This document shows positions 25,332-34,929 of a DNA stretch of 38,611 nt, in pieces (position 1 is the first letter of the stretch; every line of letters begins with the position of its first letter). A program made the translations under genes and the position numbers. Below the pieces are notes generated by a model, which did no database searches, had not been told where the DNA came from, and worked only from the letters and a program-made list of their open reading frames with translations. Source of the DNA: Oscillospiraceae bacterium (lineage in GTDB: Bacteria > Bacillota > Clostridia > Oscillospirales > Acutalibacteraceae); assembly GCA_015066165.1 (NCBI GenBank), contig SVOX01000002.1:1-38611 (forward strand), in the 5' to 3' direction.

Positions 25332-26612
25332 TTATTGTTTGTTAAGTGTATCTGATAAACGGTTATATATACCGTTTTGAATAGTGTCTAAATCTCTATA
25401 GGTTTTAAGATAGTCTATGATATTTTCGCGTTTCTTATTAAAGTCTACATTACCGTTTAATAAGTCGTTTAAAATGTTTTTTGTGTCTTCGGGATTGCTG
25501 ATTACTGCCGCCAAATCAAAATTTTGCAAAACTGCAATAGAGTTAACTTCAGAAGGACCGACCGCCAAAATGGGAACTCCTGATAGCATATAGTCAATGA
25601 TTTTTGTCGAGAAGGACATTTTGGTTTCGAATATAGATTTATCCGAGAAACCTTCGGCGTGAAGAAGGAAATCCGCAGACTGTTGAATTTTCAAAACTTC
25701 TTCACCGCTGACAGCACCTTTTAACTCAATTGAATCGATTGATTCTAATTCACACAGCATAATTTCGGGTAGAATTGATTGGGTATAGATGTCTATAACT
25801 GCCTTTCCTTTAAAATGAGCATCAATAGTTGTGCCTAACAAGTGAAGAATGCTGTATCTGTCTTGACTAATGTTACCTGTATAAATGATTTTCAGCGGTT
25901 TGTTAGTTGATTTTTTGAGCGGGGGAATTGATGCAATCTTTTCTTGCGTTACCCCTTTGCCTATAAGGAAACAGGGAATATCAAACTTTTTAGAATATTC
26001 ATCAGCCATATTCTGAGCAAAAACCTCTAAATATTCGCAAGAGTTTATCAGTTTTTTGAGTTTCTTCTGCAAATGTATACGATATCTTTTGCCTAAAAAA
26101 GATAGGTTGGGAGGGATATTGTATACGTCATCAGATATATGGCCAACTACGGGAACACCCAGTTTTTTAATTATATACTGTTGAATATTACACATACGAG
26201 GTGATGCGTATATAGGTAAATAAATAATATCAGGCTTGTGTTCGAATATAAGCTTTTTTAAAACTTTACTTCTTTTCCATCTGCCAATTCCCCAAATTAA
26301 ATCGCGAATAATAAAGAATATTGTCCATCTTTTTTTAATTGCAGCTACTGAAAGTGCTTGGTTTACATCGATTTCTTTGTTTGATTTCTCGACTTCCCAA
26401 CAAGGGTCATAAAGAGGATTTAAAATACTCTTTAAAACGGACTTATCAGACATTTGAACTTCTTTAAAAGTGATGTTGTTGTTAGAAAGACCGTTTTGAC
26501 AGGAAATATTATAAATTTCAACATTCTTCATGCCGGCGAATAAATTTGAGAAAGTGTTGCCAAAACTATTGGAGTTATCCCAAGGTGTTCCGGATATTAT
26601 TAGTATTTTCAT
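25332..26612 (-). CDS. Glycosyltransferase, GT-B type
   Basis: This 426-residue protein has a GT-B layout: MKILIISGTPWDNSNSFGNT at the N-terminus, HISDDVYNIPPN in the middle and a donor half with IIYTGNISQDRY and SFSTKIIDYMLSGVPILAVGPSE. The standard E-x7-E motif is replaced by a K-x-x-D type (STKIIDYM), as in some capsule transferases. A GAGGG ribosome binding site precedes the ATG. Its place between a GT2 gene and a GT4 gene supports a repeat-unit assembly role; the donor is not known. Confidence 0.85.
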   Translation of the reverse strand: MKILIISGTPWDNSNSFGNTFSNLFAGMKNVEIYNISCQNGLSNNNITFKEVQMSDKSVLKSILNPLYDPCWEVEKSNKEIDVNQALSVAAIKKRWTIFFIIRDLIWGIGRWKRSKVLKKLIFEHKPDIIYLPIYASPRMCNIQQYIIKKLGVPVVGHISDDVYNIPPNLSFLGKRYRIHLQKKLKKLINSCEYLEVFAQNMADEYSKKFDIPCFLIGKGVTQEKIASIPPLKKSTNKPLKIIYTGNISQDRYSILHLLGTTIDAHFKGKAVIDIYTQSILPEIMLCELESIDSIELKGAVSGEEVLKIQQSADFLLHAEGFSDKSIFETKMSFSTKIIDYMLSGVPILAVGPSEVNSIAVLQNFDLAAVISNPEDTKNILNDLLNGNVDFNKKRENIIDYLKTYRDLDTIQNGIYNRLSDTLNKQ

Positions 26613-26622
26613 AAAATTCCCT

Positions 26623-27621
26623 CTAACGACCTCTATTATTAAGGTAAAAGCCTAATGCTGTTGCCATAAACTTGAAACCGCCAAGACAGTAAAATGTTTT
26701 TGCTAATTTTACTTTTTTATTCAAAGTGTACTTTTTAATACGCCTTTTGCAAATGGTTTTTAATCTATATAAAATTTCTTTGCGTTGCGCAGTTTGTATA
26801 TTAATTTTGTAACAAAGGGCAATGGCAATCAAAGTATGATACATAAGGTAACTCATCAATGCGGTTTTTAGAGTGCTGTGGAGTTGTTCAATAAGTTTAA
26901 TAGCGTTTTCAATAATCCAACAATAGTCGCATAGGTGGTTATAATCGATATTAGCAGTTACGGAATTTTCTTGTTGTAATCTATATACGTAAAAATATTC
27001 ATCGCAAAAAGACCATATCGGTTCAAACGAATATAAGCGAATAGACCATTCCAGATCCTCGGTTTTTAAACCCTTTTTAAAGTATATATTGTTGTCTATG
27101 ATAAATTTGCGCGACAATGCCATTGAGCAAGCGGATATTGAAAGCATATCAGTCGAAATTAATGTAGGGATAACTTCTTTACTAGTTGAACCATTGTATT
27201 GTGAAAGAGTTCTCTTGGGTCCGTATATTTGTCGGTTATCCTTATTGTATAAATTTCCTTGACCAAATTGCACGATATGTACACCGCTGTTTTTTTGGAT
27301 GATTTCGTATATTTTTTCAAGAACACAAGGGGTATTCCAGTAATCGTCGCTGTCGAGGAAAAACAAAAACTCACCATTGGATGCATCTATACCAACATTT
27401 CTTGCATCCGAAGCTCCGCCATTTTCTTTATGAATGACTTTTATTCTATTGTCTTTCAATGCATATTCGTCGCAAATTTTTGGGCAATTATCCGGGGAAC
27501 CATCATCTACAAGAATAAGTTCAAAATTTTTATAACTTTGAGAAAGAACGCTTTCTATACATTTTGGTAAGTATAATTCGGCTTTGTAAACAGGCACTAC
27601 AACACTAAACGTAATCTCCAT
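26623..27621 (-). CDS. Glycosyltransferase family 2
   Basis: This 332-residue GT-A protein has FSVVVPVYKAELYLPKCIES, the nucleotide loop LVDDGSPDNCP and the metal-binding motif in FFLDSDDYW. The C-terminal third is basic. An AAAAGGTG ribosome binding site lies just before the ATG, 3 bp after the upstream stop. It is predicted to transfer one sugar to the lipid-linked repeat; donor and linkage are unknown. It shares the usual GT2 N-terminal third with the other GT2 of the operon but is not a close duplicate. Confidence 0.92.
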   Translation of the reverse strand: MEITFSVVVPVYKAELYLPKCIESVLSQSYKNFELILVDDGSPDNCPKICDEYALKDNRIKVIHKENGGASDARNVGIDASNGEFLFFLDSDDYWNTPCVLEKIYEIIQKNSGVHIVQFGQGNLYNKDNRQIYGPKRTLSQYNGSTSKEVIPTLISTDMLSISACSMALSRKFIIDNNIYFKKGLKTEDLEWSIRLYSFEPIWSFCDEYFYVYRLQQENSVTANIDYNHLCDYCWIIENAIKLIEQLHSTLKTALMSYLMYHTLIAIALCYKINIQTAQRKEILYRLKTICKRRIKKYTLNKKVKLAKTFYCLGGFKFMATALGFYLNNRGR

Positions 27622-27624
27622 AAT

Positions 27625-28584
27625 TCACCTTTTGATTTTAGGATTCTCAATATCTATCCAAGAGCCTAAACGTAAATCCCATTCTTCGGGTTGGATATCG
27701 TTGCAACCACCGCCGTGGTAGAAGGTGATTTCACCAAAGTAAATTTTACCATCTAAGTTGTATAGGTCTATGCGGCAGAAGGGAAAGGGCTCGGAAAGTT
27801 TTTTGGCAATTTCTATCATTTTTTCAAAATTTTCTGGTTTTTCGATGAGACCGTCATAATTTTCGCGTGTTTCTTTGAAAGGCATCAAATTAAAATCCAT
27901 ATCGTAAATATTTCGAGGATAGTGGTGGTTGTAAATGTTGTTTTCGTCAATCAACCCAATATCCAAGAATAACAACTTAGGTTCGCCATCAAAACACATA
28001 AATTTATAATCTAATGGCAATTTGCCCTCTTTGTCACGAATGATTTTTTCGACAGTTATTTTGTTTTCTATGTTTTTATAATTCCATTCGCGGCTATATA
28101 AAAATGGATTTTGCTTAAGTGCGTAGTTCATACGTCTAATAATCATTTTTGTGTCGTTGTCTTTTGTGGGAGAATAAATAAAATTCTCACCCGAACCACT
28201 TGTGCACTTGATGATAACTTCTTCCTTGTATTGCTTAAAGGGAATTTCTTTCGCATTATTATATAAACCGACTTGTGGAATTAAAATTTCTTCAAAACCA
28301 CAATTTTTAACATATTCTCTAACTAGATGTTTGTCTGAACAAGTTGTGAGTAAAGGGTCACGGTTATTGAGCTTTAGCCACCAAACCTTTTCATCGAAAT
28401 ATCTTGGATTTTCGAGGTCTAAACTCTTGCCGGTATATAGCTTATAAAACCATTGGGCATATTTTTTGTCGGGCAAAATAAGTAAAAGGCGGGCTACTGT
28501 TTTGCGGGCGAATTGAAAAATCATACTTCCGAAATTACTTTTATCTGCCCAATTTCGTAAAAAAACTTTAATTTTGAAAATCAT
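27625..28584 (-). CDS. TupA-like ATP-grasp protein
   Basis: This 319-320-residue protein resembles the ATP-grasp TupA family (Pfam ATPgrasp_TupA), named after the teichuronopeptide gene tupA of an alkaliphilic Bacillus. Landmarks are SLDLENPRYFDEKVWWLKL, CSDKHLVREYV, VIIKCTSGSGENFIY and the late metal-binding FCRIDLYNLDGKIYFGEIT. ATP-grasp enzymes join a carboxylate to an amine. A natural reading is that it ligates an amino acid or similar amine to a uronic acid; this is inference supported by the adjacent uronate genes. Two start codons are possible (GTG 28587, ATG 28584) after AAGGAG; the ATG overlaps the upstream stop by one base. Confidence 0.85.
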   Translation of the reverse strand: MIFKIKVFLRNWADKSNFGSMIFQFARKTVARLLLILPDKKYAQWFYKLYTGKSLDLENPRYFDEKVWWLKLNNRDPLLTTCSDKHLVREYVKNCGFEEILIPQVGLYNNAKEIPFKQYKEEVIIKCTSGSGENFIYSPTKDNDTKMIIRRMNYALKQNPFLYSREWNYKNIENKITVEKIIRDKEGKLPLDYKFMCFDGEPKLLFLDIGLIDENNIYNHHYPRNIYDMDFNLMPFKETRENYDGLIEKPENFEKMIEIAKKLSEPFPFCRIDLYNLDGKIYFGEITFYHGGGCNDIQPEEWDLRLGSWIDIENPKIKR

Positions 28585-29558
28585 CACAAATTCTCCTTAT
28601 ACCACTCTATGGCAAGCTTAATTCCGTCGGCGAAGCTATAGTCTGGGTCGTAACCCAAAAGCTTTTTCGCTTTGCTGATATCTGCGTTAGAATGTTTAAT
28701 ATCGCCTTTACGGTCGGGGCCAAAGTTTGGCTCTATATCGACATTGAGAGCTTTTGTAAGTCCGTAGTAAATATCAATTAAATATTCACGACCACCGTAT
28801 GCTATGTTATATGCTTGTCCTGCCGCTTCGTGCGAAGCCAAGCAGGCTTTTAAGTTTGCCTCAATAACGTTATCAATATAAGTGAAATCGCGGCTTTGCT
28901 TACCGTCACCGTTGATGGTTGGTGTTTCACCGTTTATTAACATTTTAATAAATTTTGGAATAACGGCAGCGTAAGCACCGTCAGGTGTTTGGCGGCGACC
29001 GAAAACATTAAAATAACGCATGCCGTATGTATCAAGACCGTAGTGCATAGTGTATTGCTTTGCCCATTCTTCATCGCAACGTTTAGTTAATGCGTAAGGA
29101 GATAAGAGATTGCCTTCTCTACCTTCGGTTTTGGGGAGATTTGGCTCGTCGCCATATACACTTGAGCTTGAAGCATATACAAATTTTTTGACGCCGCAAA
29201 TTCTTGCGGCTTCAAGCATATTAAGTGTGCCTGTAATATTATTTATATTATAAAACAAAGGCATTTCAATACTGCGGGGCACACTTCCCCAAGCGGCTTG
29301 GTTGAGCACAAAATCTACACCTTCACACGCTTTAATACAAGTATCTAAATCTTTGATATCTCCCTTTATAAATTCATATTTGGGGTTGCTAAGGAACATA
29401 TCAACGTTTTCTTGTTTGCCTGTTGAAAGGTCATCAAGACAACGCACCTTATAGCCCATATCGAGTATGGCTTCGCACAGATTGGAGCCGATAAAGCCCG
29501 CACCACCTGTTACTAAAAACAATGAATTTTCGGGGAATTTTAAATGTCTATAACCCAT
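28584..29558 (-). CDS. UDP-HexNAc 4-epimerase (WbpP/TviC type SDR)
   Basis: This 324-residue SDR-type epimerase is very similar by eye to Pseudomonas WbpP and Salmonella TviC, which interconvert UDP-GlcNAc/UDP-GalNAc or their uronic acids at C4. NAD loop GGAGFIGSN is at about 18-26, the substrate motif AAWGSVPRSIE at 89-97, the catalytic Y155-x3-K159 in SPYALTK, and RYFNVFGRRQ.PDGAYAAVIP beyond. It follows the nucleotide-sugar dehydrogenase by 3 bp. Together the two should give UDP-GalNAcA or a related uronate. The exact substrate depends on enzyme order and is not fixed by sequence alone. Confidence 0.93.
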   Translation of the reverse strand: MGYRHLKFPENSLFLVTGGAGFIGSNLCEAILDMGYKVRCLDDLSTGKQENVDMFLSNPKYEFIKGDIKDLDTCIKACEGVDFVLNQAAWGSVPRSIEMPLFYNINNITGTLNMLEAARICGVKKFVYASSSSVYGDEPNLPKTEGREGNLLSPYALTKRCDEEWAKQYTMHYGLDTYGMRYFNVFGRRQTPDGAYAAVIPKFIKMLINGETPTINGDGKQSRDFTYIDNVIEANLKACLASHEAAGQAYNIAYGGREYLIDIYYGLTKALNVDIEPNFGPDRKGDIKHSNADISKAKKLLGYDPDYSFADGIKLAIEWYKENL

Positions 29559-29561
29559 AAT

Positions 29562-30881
29562 TTATAATCTCCAATAGTTGTATCCGGCATTTTCATATTC
29601 CTTGCGGCAAAGAAGACCTTTAATATCGGCAAGTACTTTTTTATTGTTGTCAGCGGATTTAAACATTTTGTCAAAATCTTTTTGTGTAAGGGTTTTAAAT
29701 TCATCATGTGCAACGGCAAGGATTACCGCATCACAGTCCGAAATAGTATTCATATCAACAAATTCCATACCGTATAGCCATTTTGCTTCTTCGGCATCGG
29801 CTGCAGGGTCAGCAACGGTAGCAGTAATACCATATTCTTTGAGTTCGTTATAAATATCGATAATTCTTGTGTTACGGGTATCGGGACAGTTTTCTTTAAA
29901 AGTGAAACCTAAAATAGCAACTTTTGCTTGTTTGATAGCAACATCGGCTTTAATAAGGTTTTTTACAACACTTTCAGCGACATATTTACCCATATCATCA
30001 TTTATTCTTCGTCCTGAAAGGATTATTTGACTATGATAACCAAGTTGTTCTGCTTTGTATGTAAGGTAGTAAGGATCTACGCCGATACAGTGACCGCCAA
30101 CAAGACCTGGGAAGAACTTCAAAAAGTTCCATTTGGTGCCGGCGGCTTTGAGTACTGACTGTGTATCAATTCCCATTTTATTAAAGATAATTGAAAGTTC
30201 GTTCATAAAAGCGATATTTATATCACGTTGACTGTTTTCAATTACTTTTGCAGCTTCAGCAACTTTGATGCTTTCGGCACGGTGAACACCTGCTTCAACC
30301 ACAAGCTCATAAACCTTTGCGATTTCTTCGAGCGATTCTTCATCCATACCGCTTACGATTTTAACGATGGTTTCAAGGCGGTGAACTTTGTCGCCGGGGT
30401 TAATACGCTCGGGAGAGTAGCCAACCTTGAAGTCAATACCGCATTTAAGACCTGATTCTTTTTCGAGAATAGGTATGCAAATATCTTCGGTAACTCCGGG
30501 ATATACGGTAGATTCATATACTACAATGCTACCTTTTGTAAGGTTGCGACCAACAATAGTTGAAGCACCCTCAACGGGGGTGAGGTCGGGAGTGTGGTCA
30601 TCGTTTACAGGAGTGGGAACTGCAACTATGTGGAATTTGGCTTCTTTGAGTTTTGATTCGTCGGCAGTAAATTCTACAGTTGTATTTTTTATAACTTCGT
30701 CGCCCACTTCATTTGTGGGATCAATGCCTGATTTGTAAAGTTCGATCTTCTTGGCATTAAGGTCAAAACCGACAACGTTGACCTTTTTGGCAAAGGCAAC
30801 TGCTATGGGCATGCCAACATAGCCAAGCCCTACAAGAGATATTTTTTCTTCTTTGTTTACTATTTTTTGATAAAGTGACAT
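29562..30881 (-). CDS. Nucleotide-sugar 6-dehydrogenase (WbpO/TviB/WecC type)
   Basis: This 439-residue NAD-dependent enzyme oxidises the C6 hydroxyl of a UDP-sugar to a carboxylate. The NAD loop is SLVGLGYVGMPIA, the central part has STVYPGVTED and GYSPERINPGD, and the catalytic cysteine is C265 in PGLVGGHCIGVDPYYL. The GYSPERINPGD form points to the UDP-HexNAc group (WbpO/TviB) rather than UDP-glucose dehydrogenase, and the WbpP-like partner next door supports that. A GGAGG ribosome binding site precedes the ATG. A charged (uronic) repeat unit is the expected outcome. Confidence 0.94.
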   Translation of the reverse strand: MSLYQKIVNKEEKISLVGLGYVGMPIAVAFAKKVNVVGFDLNAKKIELYKSGIDPTNEVGDEVIKNTTVEFTADESKLKEAKFHIVAVPTPVNDDHTPDLTPVEGASTIVGRNLTKGSIVVYESTVYPGVTEDICIPILEKESGLKCGIDFKVGYSPERINPGDKVHRLETIVKIVSGMDEESLEEIAKVYELVVEAGVHRAESIKVAEAAKVIENSQRDINIAFMNELSIIFNKMGIDTQSVLKAAGTKWNFLKFFPGLVGGHCIGVDPYYLTYKAEQLGYHSQIILSGRRINDDMGKYVAESVVKNLIKADVAIKQAKVAILGFTFKENCPDTRNTRIIDIYNELKEYGITATVADPAADAEEAKWLYGMEFVDMNTISDCDAVILAVAHDEFKTLTQKDFDKMFKSADNNKKVLADIKGLLCRKEYENAGYNYWRL

Positions 30882-30897
30882 ATTTTTGCCTCCGATT

Positions 30898-31986
30898 CTA
30901 TATGAGTTCGTAATATTTATCTATTACTATTTGTCTGTCAAATTCGCTTTCCGCTTTTTGTCTTGCCGCCTTGCCTAAATCAGACTTTTTTTGATGTGAA
31001 AGGGTTGTGAAATATTTGATTTTTTCATATAAGTCATCAGTATTTTTTACTTCAAAATAAAAACCACTTTTACCGTCAGTTACACCTTCTGCACAACCAG
31101 GAATATTTGATACGATAGATGGCCGACCTGTTGCTGAAGCTTCAAGGATAACGTTACTCATGCCTTCGTGGTGCGACGGGTGGATTAAACAGTCGCATTC
31201 TACTAGTAGCTTGTATACCTCTTCGTGAGAAACACCGTTATAGAAAATAACGTTTTTATTATTGTTAAAGCTCTCTATTTTGGTTTTATATTCCTCATCC
31301 TCATACCAGCCCACAATGTGAAATTCGGCATTAAGGGTTTCGTTTGTAGCACGGTTAATTGCTTTGAATAATTCATCATATCCTTTATCTTTTCTGATCC
31401 GAGCAACTGTAATAAATTTCACAGTATCGTTGTAGGGCATATCTTGGTAGGCATTAGATTTCAGATTAACACCTGATCCTGGAAGTAACCCAAAGTTTTT
31501 TTTGATTATTTTTTTAGACTTAAAAAATTCTAAGTTGCTGTTGTTTTGGAAAAATACCATTTTGGCTTTCTTGTATGCTATTTTTTGTAGAACAAGCATT
31601 ATCTTTGCAATAATATTTTGTTTTTCAAAATTAGAACCGAGTCCTGTAATATTAGCAACATAAGGGGTTTTTGAAAATCTACAAGCTAAACCACCGTAAA
31701 TGTTAGGCTTTGCAGTATATGTGAAGACAATATCCGGCTTAATATCTTTAATTATCTTACATATTGTAAAGGTGGTTTTAAGGTCTTCAATAGGGTTGGT
31801 ACCAAAACGATTTATATTTAATGGAATTATGTTGACACCAAGAGATATAAACACATCGTTTCGTTTATCGTTTGGTAGAGCAATAAAAACCTTTTGTTTA
31901 TGAGAAATTAAGTATTCGATAAGCTCGAGTCTAAAATTATATACTGTTGTAAAATCATTTGCGATAATTAGAATTTTTTTGTTCAT
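30898..31986 (-). CDS. Glycosyltransferase, GT4 family
   Basis: This GT-B transferase of about 362 residues starts MNKKILIIANDFTTVYNFR, typical of GT4 capsule transferases such as PglA/WbpX relatives. It has DIVFTYTAKPNIYGG and a donor site with FITVARIRKDKGYDE and the E-x7-E motif HHEGMSNVILEAS. An earlier ATG lies two codons upstream (31992), but the AGGG ribosome binding site abuts it, so 31986 is preferred. As the first glycosyltransferase after the priming enzyme it may add the second sugar, which is an inference from order. Confidence 0.92.
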   Translation of the reverse strand: MNKKILIIANDFTTVYNFRLELIEYLISHKQKVFIALPNDKRNDVFISLGVNIIPLNINRFGTNPIEDLKTTFTICKIIKDIKPDIVFTYTAKPNIYGGLACRFSKTPYVANITGLGSNFEKQNIIAKIMLVLQKIAYKKAKMVFFQNNSNLEFFKSKKIIKKNFGLLPGSGVNLKSNAYQDMPYNDTVKFITVARIRKDKGYDELFKAINRATNETLNAEFHIVGWYEDEEYKTKIESFNNNKNVIFYNGVSHEEVYKLLVECDCLIHPSHHEGMSNVILEASATGRPSIVSNIPGCAEGVTDGKSGFYFEVKNTDDLYEKIKYFTTLSHQKKSDLGKAARQKAESEFDRQIVIDKYYELI

Positions 31987-31994
31987 TTTCATCC

Positions 31995-32909
31995 CTATAA
32001 AGTTTGTAACATTTTTTCTACTATACCTTTAGCGTCGATTCCAAATTCGCTACGTAAGTATTTTTGACTGCCTACTTTTGAAGAGTAAGTGTCTTCAAGT
32101 CCTATTTTCAAAAGTTTTGCTTTTTTAGGACTTTCTGATATAACTTCTGCGACTGCGCTACCAAAACCTCCCACTATATTGTGTTCTTCAACGGTTGCAA
32201 TAAGGTCGAATTTTTCTGCACAGTTAAGAATTACGTCGCGGTCGATTGGTTTTACAGTTGGGAAAGTATAAACCGCAGGGTCGATGCCTTTTTCTTTTAA
32301 AAGTGAAACCGCTTCTTCAATTTCTTCAAAAATAGCGCCTGTTGAGAAAATAGCAACCCTTTTTCCGTCTTTTACTTTAATGGCTTTGCCTATTTGAAAA
32401 TCATCAAGTTTTTCATGAATGCGTTTTTCTCCACCACGGCCTAAACGTAAGTAGCAAGTGCCATTATATTCGGTGATGGCTTTTGTTGCGGCTTCGGCCT
32501 CGGTTAAGTCGCCAGGGGCTAAAACCACCATATTAGGCAATGCGCGCATAATAGCAATATCTTCGGTGGCGTGATGGCTCATACCGAGTGAACCGTAAAC
32601 AAATCCACCACCAACGCAAACGATTTTTACATTTGCATTAGGATAACAACAATCATTTCTTATTTGTTCAAGGCAACGAAGCGTTGGGAAGTTGCCGATA
32701 GAATATGTGAACACAGTCTTACCTTCCAATGCCATACCGGCAGCGAGAGCGGTCATATTTTGCTCGGCAATACCGGCATTGGTGAATTGATTAGGAACGG
32801 TTTCCCAATATGGTTTCAAAACGCCAAATCCCAAATCTCCTGTTACGAGTTCGATGTTTTTGTTATTCTTTGCAAGGTTAATTAAAGTGCGTACAAAGGT
32901 ATCTCTCAT
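31995..32909 (-). CDS. Transketolase, C-terminal subunit
   Basis: This 304-residue protein has the pyrimidine-binding and C-terminal domains of a split transketolase. Landmarks are MRDTFVRTLINLAKNN, FTNAGIAEQNMTALAAGMAL with the glutamate that activates thiamine diphosphate, SHHATEDIAIMRALPNM, and TVEEHNIVGGFGSAV near the end. It pairs with the N-terminal subunit one base upstream, with a GGAGG ribosome binding site. Split transketolases move two-carbon units between ketose and aldose phosphates. A copy inside a capsule operon suggests a dedicated sugar-precursor role rather than central metabolism. Confidence 0.93.
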   Translation of the reverse strand: MRDTFVRTLINLAKNNKNIELVTGDLGFGVLKPYWETVPNQFTNAGIAEQNMTALAAGMALEGKTVFTYSIGNFPTLRCLEQIRNDCCYPNANVKIVCVGGGFVYGSLGMSHHATEDIAIMRALPNMVVLAPGDLTEAEAATKAITEYNGTCYLRLGRGGEKRIHEKLDDFQIGKAIKVKDGKRVAIFSTGAIFEEIEEAVSLLKEKGIDPAVYTFPTVKPIDRDVILNCAEKFDLIATVEEHNIVGGFGSAVAEVISESPKKAKLLKIGLEDTYSSKVGSQKYLRSEFGIDAKGIVEKMLQTL

Positions 32910-32910
32910 T

Positions 32911-33891
32911 TTAATTTTCCTCCTTGCATTTTTCTACATCGGCAAGAGAATTAACTCTTCTTGGAATTTCTATAAATGATGGATTCCAAGTTTCTGTCAT
33001 AGTGTGGTCTTTGCCGTCAAGTTCGGTATTAAGATTTGGGTTTTTTATACCGTTTGGAGTGTAAACATCTTCTACATCTTCGGGTTTATTTTTATGTAAT
33101 TCTGTGACAGCAGTATCGTATTCCCATCCTTCGTGGGGGAAACGGTAGTGCCACAAAATATCCATTTCCATAAAGGAAATGCCTTTGCCTTTAATGGTGT
33201 TGGCAATAATAACTGTTGGTTTTTGGGTTTGTGCAATAGCATTTTCAAAAGCGTTGTTTAATTGAATATGGTCGTTGCCATCAATTTCAATTACATTCCA
33301 ACCAAACGCTTTCCATTTTGAAGCAAAATCTTCGATTTCCAATGTGTTTTCATTATAGTCAAGACTTTGCATACGGTTATGGTCTATTATTGCTATTAAA
33401 TTATTGAGTCGGAAATGGTTTGCAAAAAGAGCGGCTTCCCATACCGAACCTTCATTACATTCACCGTCGCCTAAAACAACATAGCAACGGCAGTCTTTAT
33501 TGTCCTTTTTGAGAGCATGAGCCATACCCGCACCAACAGAAAGACCGTGACCTAGTGAACCTGTTGACAAATCAACACCGGGAACATAATGTGAAACATG
33601 ACCCGAAAGCCGACTGGCATTTTGGTAATGTGTTTTGAGTTCATCTACATCGAAAAAGCCACTCTCTGCCAAGGCGGCATAAATTGAAGCTCCGGCATGA
33701 CCTTTACTTAAAATAAATCTATCTCTATCTTCCCATTTGGGATTTTTAGGGTCAAATTTTAAAACATCTGCATAAAGTACGGCGATAATATCCGCAACAG
33801 ATAAAATAGCGCCTATATGACTGCCGCCTGATAAGTGAGTCATTTCAATACCATGACGGCGAATTTTCCAAGCAAGTTGTTTACTGTTCAA
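32911..33891 (-). CDS. Transketolase, N-terminal subunit
   Basis: This subunit of about 326 residues carries the thiamine diphosphate pyrophosphate site: GDGECNEGSVWEAA near 141-154 and the metal-ligand asparagine in IIDHNRMQS. The histidines SHIGA, SKGHAG and GSLGHGLSVG are also present. The frame can start at GTG 33900, but the TTG at 33891 has AGAGGTG 6 nt upstream and gives MNSKQLAWKIRRH, the usual start of the subunit, so it is preferred. It needs the C-terminal subunit encoded next for activity. Its substrate in this pathway is unknown. Confidence 0.93.
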   Translation of the reverse strand: MNSKQLAWKIRRHGIEMTHLSGGSHIGAILSVADIIAVLYADVLKFDPKNPKWEDRDRFILSKGHAGASIYAALAESGFFDVDELKTHYQNASRLSGHVSHYVPGVDLSTGSLGHGLSVGAGMAHALKKDNKDCRCYVVLGDGECNEGSVWEAALFANHFRLNNLIAIIDHNRMQSLDYNENTLEIEDFASKWKAFGWNVIEIDGNDHIQLNNAFENAIAQTQKPTVIIANTIKGKGISFMEMDILWHYRFPHEGWEYDTAVTELHKNKPEDVEDVYTPNGIKNPNLNTELDGKDHTMTETWNPSFIEIPRRVNSLADVEKCKEEN

Positions 33892-33906
33892 TGTGAACAC
33901 CTCTGT

Positions 33907-34929
33907 TTATCGTATTCCTAAAATTAGATCAAAAAAGTGGCAATTAATTATTTTGCAACGTTTGTAGATTGTAATTAATACAAGCGGACAACAAATGCCC
34001 ATAACAAACATAATGGGAGCGGTAATTTGCCAACCGAATTGTAATTTTTCTAAAACTACAAGGGCAAAAGATTGAAACGGCCAAGAATATATGTAGATAG
34101 AAAAAATGTTTTTACTAAAGCAAGTAAAAAACTTTTCAAATTTATTTTTCAAGATGTTTGATATAATCAACAATGCGAAAAGCATTAACAGGGAAATTAT
34201 AAATTTTGCAAAAGGTTTTTGATAGTAAAATGAGTAAATGATAATAGATACCGAAAAAGCAATAATTCCTAACAAATATAAAATTATGCGAGATATAGTA
34301 TTTCTATTTTTAAACATAAAGGATAAAAGCATACCTAACGGGACGTAAAAAGCGAAATTAAAAATATCTTTCAAACCGAACCAGTTGGTATTTGTTGGAG
34401 GAAAGAATAAAATCAGTAAAAACAAACCACAAAAAGCAATTAAAACGCAAGAAATAAGTTTAGGTTTAATTTTGCAAAATGTTTTTCTTAATGCGCCAAA
34501 CATAATATAACAAACAAATAAAACCGGCAGATACCAAAAATGTCCCCAAGTATTATTTCTTGGATTAAAGAAAGTTTGAAAAATAAATTTTAGATTTAGA
34601 AAACTAAAATTCCCATAATCTAAATATGCTTTAGGTACCATAGTGACTGCGGTGATAAAAAAATACGGAACTAATAATTTGACGGCTTTGTCTTTTATAA
34701 ATATAACAAAGTTCTTGTTTTCAATACTACTGGAGTTATATAATAAAATTCCACTTATTAGGAAAAAAAGAGGCATATGGAAAGTATATATAAAAACTAT
34801 GCAGTGATAGAAAAACGTCCCTTCAAAAACAGTCCAATTACTTGTATGAGAATGGCCTAAAATTACTAATATGGTCCCTATCGTATAAAGAATATCAATT
34901 TCCTTTAGCCGAGAATTTTTGACTATCAT
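33907..34929 (-). CDS. Acyltransferase family 3 membrane protein
   Basis: This 340-residue protein has about ten membrane segments and the acyltransferase-3 signature near the N-terminus: LKEIDILYTIGTILVILGHSH, with the catalytic histidine. FYTFHMPLFFLISGILLY-type helices follow, then NNTWGHFWYLPVLF. Such proteins O-acetylate (or otherwise acylate) polysaccharides using cytoplasmic acyl-CoA. It probably decorates the capsule repeat; the position and acyl group are unknown. The ATG overlaps the stop of the aldo/keto reductase by 4 bp. Confidence 0.9.
   Translation of the reverse strand: MIVKNSRLKEIDILYTIGTILVILGHSHTSNWTVFEGTFFYHCIVFIYTFHMPLFFLISGILLYNSSSIENKNFVIFIKDKAVKLLVPYFFITAVTMVPKAYLDYGNFSFLNLKFIFQTFFNPRNNTWGHFWYLPVLFVCYIMFGALRKTFCKIKPKLISCVLIAFCGLFLLILFFPPTNTNWFGLKDIFNFAFYVPLGMLLSFMFKNRNTISRIILYLLGIIAFSVSIIIYSFYYQKPFAKFIISLLMLFALLIISNILKNKFEKFFTCFSKNIFSIYIYSWPFQSFALVVLEKLQFGWQITAPIMFVMGICCPLVLITIYKRCKIINCHFFDLILGIR

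Noticed and set aside
27159..27570. Open frames of up to about 100 codons on both strands inside the GT2 gene, and similar ones elsewhere
   Set aside because: They lie wholly within well-supported genes, lack ribosome binding sites and have no recognisable motifs.
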